Assembly: GCF_001612825.1 (NCBI RefSeq)
Contig: NZ_BDBE01000007.1
Coordinates: 1 to 47,322, forward strand
Reading direction: 5' to 3'
Origin: Nocardia caishijiensis NBRC 108228
GTDB taxonomy: Bacteria; Actinomycetota; Actinomycetes; Mycobacteriales; Mycobacteriaceae
DNA: 47,322 bases
In this document: piece by piece, positions 43,614-47,322 of the stretch
How the letters are laid out: the number at the start of each line of letters is the position of its first letter
How positions within the stretch are numbered: position 1 is the stretch's first letter
Notes under the pieces: generated by a model
What the model was told of the DNA's origin: nothing
Databases searched by the model: none
What the model saw: only the letters and a program-made list of their open reading frames with translations
Program-made: the position numbers and the translations under genes

Positions 43614-45377
43614 ATGACCGGCACACTCGCCTGGCTCGGCGGCGGCCTCGGCACGCCCGCGCGCGACGACAACGACGACGCCGGGTATGTCGTCACCGGC
43701 GCCGCGGTGGCGTTGTTCGCCGTGGTCGCGGGGCTGGTCACCGCCGTCGCACTCGCCGCCGCCGACGGGATCGGGTTCTTCTTCGTCGCCGTGCTCGCCC
43801 TGCTCGCCGCCGTGGCCGCGGGCGCGATCGGGCGGGCGCTTGCCACCAGGAACACCACCGACGACCGGCGCGGCACGGCCGCCCGCATCGGCGTCGGCGT
43901 CGGCGTGCTGGCGGGGGTGGTCGTCGCCGAGCTCGCCACCACCGTATTGCTTGGCGGCACCGTCGACCGTGAACTGGACGTGCGCGCCCACACCGCCGCC
44001 GAAACCGCGCCCGCCGTCGTCACCGCGCGGGCCGAATACGACCTCGCCGTCGCCGATCGGGCCGCGCTCGACACCGCCATCGCGACCGCGCAGGCCGATA
44101 TCGACCGCAACCTCGTGATCGCGCGCTGCGAGTTCAACCCGACCCCGGAGTGCCCGCAGACCCGCATCACCGGAGTGCCAGGGCGTGGACCCGAGGCCCA
44201 GACCGCCAACGACATGCTCGACGACGCGCGCAAGCAGCTCGCCGCCGCGCAGGCCCGCACCGACGGCCTCGACCAGCGCGTCCGCGCCGAGACAACCGAA
44301 CTGGCCGCCGCCCGCACCGCCGCCTTCGCCGCCGGTGATCGCGGGATCGGCGCACGCTGGCTGGCGATGAACGGCTACAGCGCCGACCACCTCGGCGGCG
44401 CCGCACTGCGCCTGGCGATGCTGCTGGTCGGTATCGCGCTGGCGCTGCTCCCCCTGCTGCTGCGCTGGTGGCGCGGGGAGACCGCGCTCGACCGTAAGGT
44501 CGCCGCCGAGGAGATCGCCGACCGGGCCGAACGCGCCGCCGACGCCGCCATCGCCGTGAAACAGGCCGAGGTGCGTACCGAGGCGGCCGTGCTGCGCGCC
44601 GAGCAGGAACTCGATTCCCAGCGGCTGGCCATCGAGGCCGACGGTGTGATCGATCGAGAACGTCAACGAACCAGGATCATCGCCGCGATCGGCGGTTTCG
44701 AGCTCGGGTACACCGAGCCGCAGCGAAAGGACGAGTCCGTGGCTCTGGAACCGACCCCGCAGCAGCAGCTGCCCGCCGGGTACCTCCCGCAGGCCTTGCC
44801 GCACGGCCAGGCCGGTGCGCTTGTTCCCGCCGAGCAGGCACCGCCGCAGGCGCCGACCGGCGGCGGGTTGGAGTTGCCGATCATCGGGACCGTGCCGTTC
44901 ACCGACACCGCCGCGCGCTGGATCCGGCCGCTCGTGCCCTCTTTCGTCGCCAATGCCATCGACTCGGCCACGCATCCGTTGCGGACCGCGCGGCAGGCGT
45001 TCGAAGAGGTGGAGGAGGTGACCTTCACGCTGCGGCGCAGTCGCAAGGTGACCGTCGACACCCAGGACTCGCAGCAGCAGTTCCAGCAGGCGCCGCAGCC
45101 GTACCAGCTGGCGCCCGGGCAGCAGGGCTACCTGCCGCCCGGTTATCCACAGCCGCAGTACAACCCGTACGCGCAGCAGATCGCGGCGAATGTGGTCGAC
45201 GCGCCCGGGCGCAGTTACCACCCGGATCCGCGTCAGTACCCTGGGCAGCCGAGCTACACCGCGCTGCCCGCCGGACAGGGCTCCGCGCTTCCGGCCGCCG
45301 GTCAGGGCGAGCTCGGCGGGTCGGACGCCCCGGAGCTGCCGGGCGGTCACCAACGTCAGCTGCCACCTGCCCGCTAG
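43614..45377 (+). CDS. DUF4407 domain membrane protein (587 aa)
   Basis: Starts with three closely spaced helices (about 27-47, 50-71, 81-106), then a long Ala/Asp/Glu-rich coiled coil (about 125-245) and a fourth helix (RLAMLLVGIALALLPLLLRW, about 261-280), followed by another charged helix. This is the DUF4407 layout. The C-terminal ~200 residues are rich in Pro, Gln, Tyr and Gly and disordered, with one conserved-looking block (LPIIGTVPFTDTAARWIRPL). Strong ribosome site GGGGAGAAGG. Function unknown; it precedes the adenylate cyclase by 165 nt on the same strand. Confidence 0.85.
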   Translation: MTGTLAWLGGGLGTPARDDNDDAGYVVTGAAVALFAVVAGLVTAVALAAADGIGFFFVAVLALLAAVAAGAIGRALATRNTTDDRRGTAARIGVGVGVLAGVVVAELATTVLLGGTVDRELDVRAHTAAETAPAVVTARAEYDLAVADRAALDTAIATAQADIDRNLVIARCEFNPTPECPQTRITGVPGRGPEAQTANDMLDDARKQLAAAQARTDGLDQRVRAETTELAAARTAAFAAGDRGIGARWLAMNGYSADHLGGAALRLAMLLVGIALALLPLLLRWWRGETALDRKVAAEEIADRAERAADAAIAVKQAEVRTEAAVLRAEQELDSQRLAIEADGVIDRERQRTRIIAAIGGFELGYTEPQRKDESVALEPTPQQQLPAGYLPQALPHGQAGALVPAEQAPPQAPTGGGLELPIIGTVPFTDTAARWIRPLVPSFVANAIDSATHPLRTARQAFEEVEEVTFTLRRSRKVTVDTQDSQQQFQQAPQPYQLAPGQQGYLPPGYPQPQYNPYAQQIAANVVDAPGRSYHPDPRQYPGQPSYTALPAGQGSALPAAGQGELGGSDAPELPGGHQRQLPPAR

Positions 45378-45530
45378 TTCAGTGGACATCTGTACACCGG
45401 AATGGCCAGTGATCGATCGCACCGGTCAACTCCGGTTGCGGACGACAAAAACTGTATTCAGCAGTTGTTATGCTTACCCGAACTGAGAGTGACCCGGCTA
45501 ACAGGTTCGCCTGATCGGGCAGATTCGGTT

Positions 45531-45536
45531 TACAGT
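45531..45536 (+). promoter_or_regulatory. -10 hexamer of a leaderless promoter for the cyclase
   Basis: TACAGT lies 6 nt before the GTG at 45543. Confidence 0.55.
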
Positions 45537-45542
45537 TCGAGA

Positions 45543-47093
45543 GTGATCAGCGACGTACGCTCCGGGACGTCTTCGCCCTGGGGTTCGCCCCTGCTCGGAC
45601 CTGTCGAGGAAAAGGCGACCATCCGCCGGGTGCGGGTGCAGCTGCTGCTCACCGCGCCCCTACTCATCGCGAACCTCATCGGTATCGCGATGACCGTCGT
45701 ACTCGCGGGCTTCGTTCTGCCCGGGCCGAGTGTGTTCAGCGGTCGACTGTTGCTGGTGAACGCTGTGTTCACCCCCTTGTGCGCGCTGATGGCACTGGCC
45801 GTCGGCACCGTGTGGGGAACCGTGGCCGGGCTGCGAACCATGCGCTGGGCGACCGACCACGACCGTGTGCCGACACCCCACGAACAGCGCGTCACCGCGT
45901 CGGCGCCGCGCTGGATGGTGCTGCAACAGGCGATGCTGTGGACCCTGGCTCTCGTCGTGCTCACCATCGTCTACGGGGTGATCGAGCCGGGGCTCATCCC
46001 CAAACTCATCCTCGCCATCGGGTCGGCCGCCATCGTGGTGTGCGCCAACAGTTATCTGATCGTCGAGTTCGCGCTGCGACCCGTCACCGCGCGGGTTCTG
46101 CAGGCCGATCCGCAGCGCCGTCGCGGCATCGGCGTGTTCGGCCGGACCATGCTGTCGTGGCTGGTCGGGGTGGGTGTGCCGGTCGCGTTGACGATGGTCG
46201 TCGCCATCTGGGCGCTGGCCGATCCCCAGGTGAGCAAGGCACGGCTTGCGGTGTGTGTGCTCAGTCTCGGCGGCTCGGCCCTGCTGTTCGGGATGGTGCT
46301 CATGGCCCAGGTCGTCGCCGCGACGGTCGCGCCGATCCGCGGTGTGCGCCAGGCCTTGCGCCGGGTGGAGAACGGCGACCTCGACGCCGAGATAGCCCTC
46401 TACGACGGCACCGAACTCGGCGAGTTGCAGAGCGGTTTCAACCACATGGTGCACGGCCTGCGCGAACGCGCCATGATCGAGGACCTGTTCGGAAAACACG
46501 TCGGCCACGATGTCGCCATGGCCGCCATCGCCTCGCAGCCCGTCCTCGGCGGCACCGAAACCGAGGCCGCCGCCCTGTTCATCGACATCATCGGCTCCAC
46601 CACCATGGCCGCCACCCTGCCCGCCCCCGAGATCGTCGGCATCCTCAACCGCTTCTTCGACATCGTCGTGGACGAAGTGGAACGCCACGGCGGCCTGCTC
46701 AACAAGTTCGAAGGCGACGCCGCGCTGGCCATCTTCGGCACCCCCGCCCCCTTGAAAGACGCGGCGGGGTCAGCCCTTTCGTGCGCCCGGGCGATCCAAC
46801 GCCGCCTCCGCGACAGCTCCGACCTGGACGCAGGCATCGGCGTCGCCGCGGGCCGAGTGGTCGCGGGCAACGTCGGCACCCACAACCGCTACGAGTTCAC
46901 CGTCATCGGCGACGCGGTGAACGAGGCAGCCCGCCTGTGCGAACTGTCCAAGCAGTACGAACAACGCCTGCTCACCTCCGGCACCACCCTCACCAAGGCC
47001 GCCGCCACCGAGTCCACCCACTGGACCCTCGGCGAAGAAGTCACCCTCCGAGGCCGCCTGAAACCCACCCACCTGGCCCTCCCCCACCCCTGA
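45543..47093 (+). CDS. Membrane-bound class III adenylate/guanylate cyclase (516 aa)
   Basis: Makes cAMP (or cGMP). Six transmembrane helices occupy about residues 32-285, then a HAMP linker (APIRGVRQALRRVENGDLDA), then the cyclase domain. Metal-binding D348 is in LFIDIIGST; K388 and D392 in NKFEGDAALAIFG; N460 and R464 in GDAVNEAARL. The lysine favours ATP as substrate. The architecture matches the mycobacterial Rv1318c/Rv3645 group. The GTG at 45543 is chosen because of the TACAGT 6 nt ahead; an in-frame ATG at 45402 would add 47 residues of intergenic sequence. Confidence 0.93.
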   Translation: MISDVRSGTSSPWGSPLLGPVEEKATIRRVRVQLLLTAPLLIANLIGIAMTVVLAGFVLPGPSVFSGRLLLVNAVFTPLCALMALAVGTVWGTVAGLRTMRWATDHDRVPTPHEQRVTASAPRWMVLQQAMLWTLALVVLTIVYGVIEPGLIPKLILAIGSAAIVVCANSYLIVEFALRPVTARVLQADPQRRRGIGVFGRTMLSWLVGVGVPVALTMVVAIWALADPQVSKARLAVCVLSLGGSALLFGMVLMAQVVAATVAPIRGVRQALRRVENGDLDAEIALYDGTELGELQSGFNHMVHGLRERAMIEDLFGKHVGHDVAMAAIASQPVLGGTETEAAALFIDIIGSTTMAATLPAPEIVGILNRFFDIVVDEVERHGGLLNKFEGDAALAIFGTPAPLKDAAGSALSCARAIQRRLRDSSDLDAGIGVAAGRVVAGNVGTHNRYEFTVIGDAVNEAARLCELSKQYEQRLLTSGTTLTKAAATESTHWTLGEEVTLRGRLKPTHLALPHP

Positions 47094-47169
47094 CCACGGC
47101 AATCGACCCCGTCCACCTGCCCACCCGCACCCTGAATCCACGAGCCACCGCCTCCCGCTCACACAGCAC

Positions 47170-47322
47170 ACTCGAGTCCGGCACCGACCGCACTCCCAGC
47201 CACCCCGAACCACTCGAGTCCGCCACCTACCGCACTCCCAGCCCACGTGGCACCACTCGAGTCCGCCACCTACCGCACTCCCAGCCCACGTGGCACCACT
47301 CGAGTCCGCCACCTACCGCACT
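47170..47322. repeat. 43-bp tandem repeat running off the window end
   Basis: Four copies: 47170-47211 (42 nt, divergent), 47212-47254, 47255-47297, and 47298-47322 (partial). Copies two to four are identical. Each full unit contains the palindromes ACTCGAGT and CCACGTGG. No unique spacers, so it is not a CRISPR array. Confidence 0.9.

Noticed and set aside
46770..47312. Minus-strand coding region over the terminal repeat
   Set aside because: It reads the repeat and the antisense of the cyclase end; Trp/Cys/Gly-rich, no start signal.
47170..47322. CRISPR array
   Set aside because: Units are contiguous and identical with no variable spacers, and no cas gene is near.
1..47322. tRNA or rRNA genes, insertion sequences or prophage attachment sites
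   Set aside because: No cloverleaf with a GTTCGA arm, no rRNA segment, no transposase or integrase and no flanking direct repeats were seen.

Overview
The window is high-GC actinobacterial DNA. LCP, cutinase, LysX, conservon-type roadblock proteins, many leaderless genes and a SodA very like that of Nocardia all point to Nocardia or a close relative. Protein similarities and gene orders quoted from other species are from memory; no database was searched.

Layout, left to right. (1) 1-7.3 kb: a CPBP protease, then an LCP cell-wall ligase followed by two tandem ferritins, a 31-residue peptide gene, a DUF5926 protein, and a minus-strand operon rhodanese - zinc-ribbon membrane protein - GlpQ. (2) 7.3-13.8 kb: an unknown protein, sodA with a structured 3' region, a conserved hypothetical, a Mn2+ (yybP-ykoY) riboswitch ahead of a TMEM165/GDT1-type exporter, an SDR/TetR pair, a second SDR and a GNAT enzyme. 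(3) 13.8-24.5 kb: a cholesterol-oxidase-like GMC enzyme, an operon of a TM0106-type nuclease and HtpG, a DUF6474 protein, a membrane protein, a YcnI-CopC-CopD copper set, an SRPBCC protein, RraA and a small S4 protein. (4) 24.5-31.4 kb: the two-domain LysX, small membrane proteins, a histidine phosphatase, a secreted cutinase-like hydrolase and a RibD/DHFR-like reductase. (5) 31.4-36.5 kb, the accessory part: a four-gene roadblock/LC7 operon with no GTPase, a Sel1-repeat protein, and a lower-GC pair of an RHH-RAMA protein and an Abi_2/HEPN protein. (6) 36.5-47.3 kb: gltBD with a long hairpin-rich leader, a DUF4407 membrane protein, a class III adenylate cyclase and a 43-bp tandem repeat that runs off the end.

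The order LCP - ferritin - glpQ - membrane protein - sodA - hypothetical - exporter - DUF6474 - membrane protein - rraA - gltD/gltB resembles Mycobacterium tuberculosis Rv3840-Rv3859c as I remember it, so much of the window is a conserved backbone with lineage-specific insertions.

The best candidates for something undescribed are the RHH-RAMA/HEPN pair (35064-36357), the GTPase-less roadblock operon (31476-33772), the ferritin pair in which one member has lost two ferroxidase ligands, and the gltB leader.
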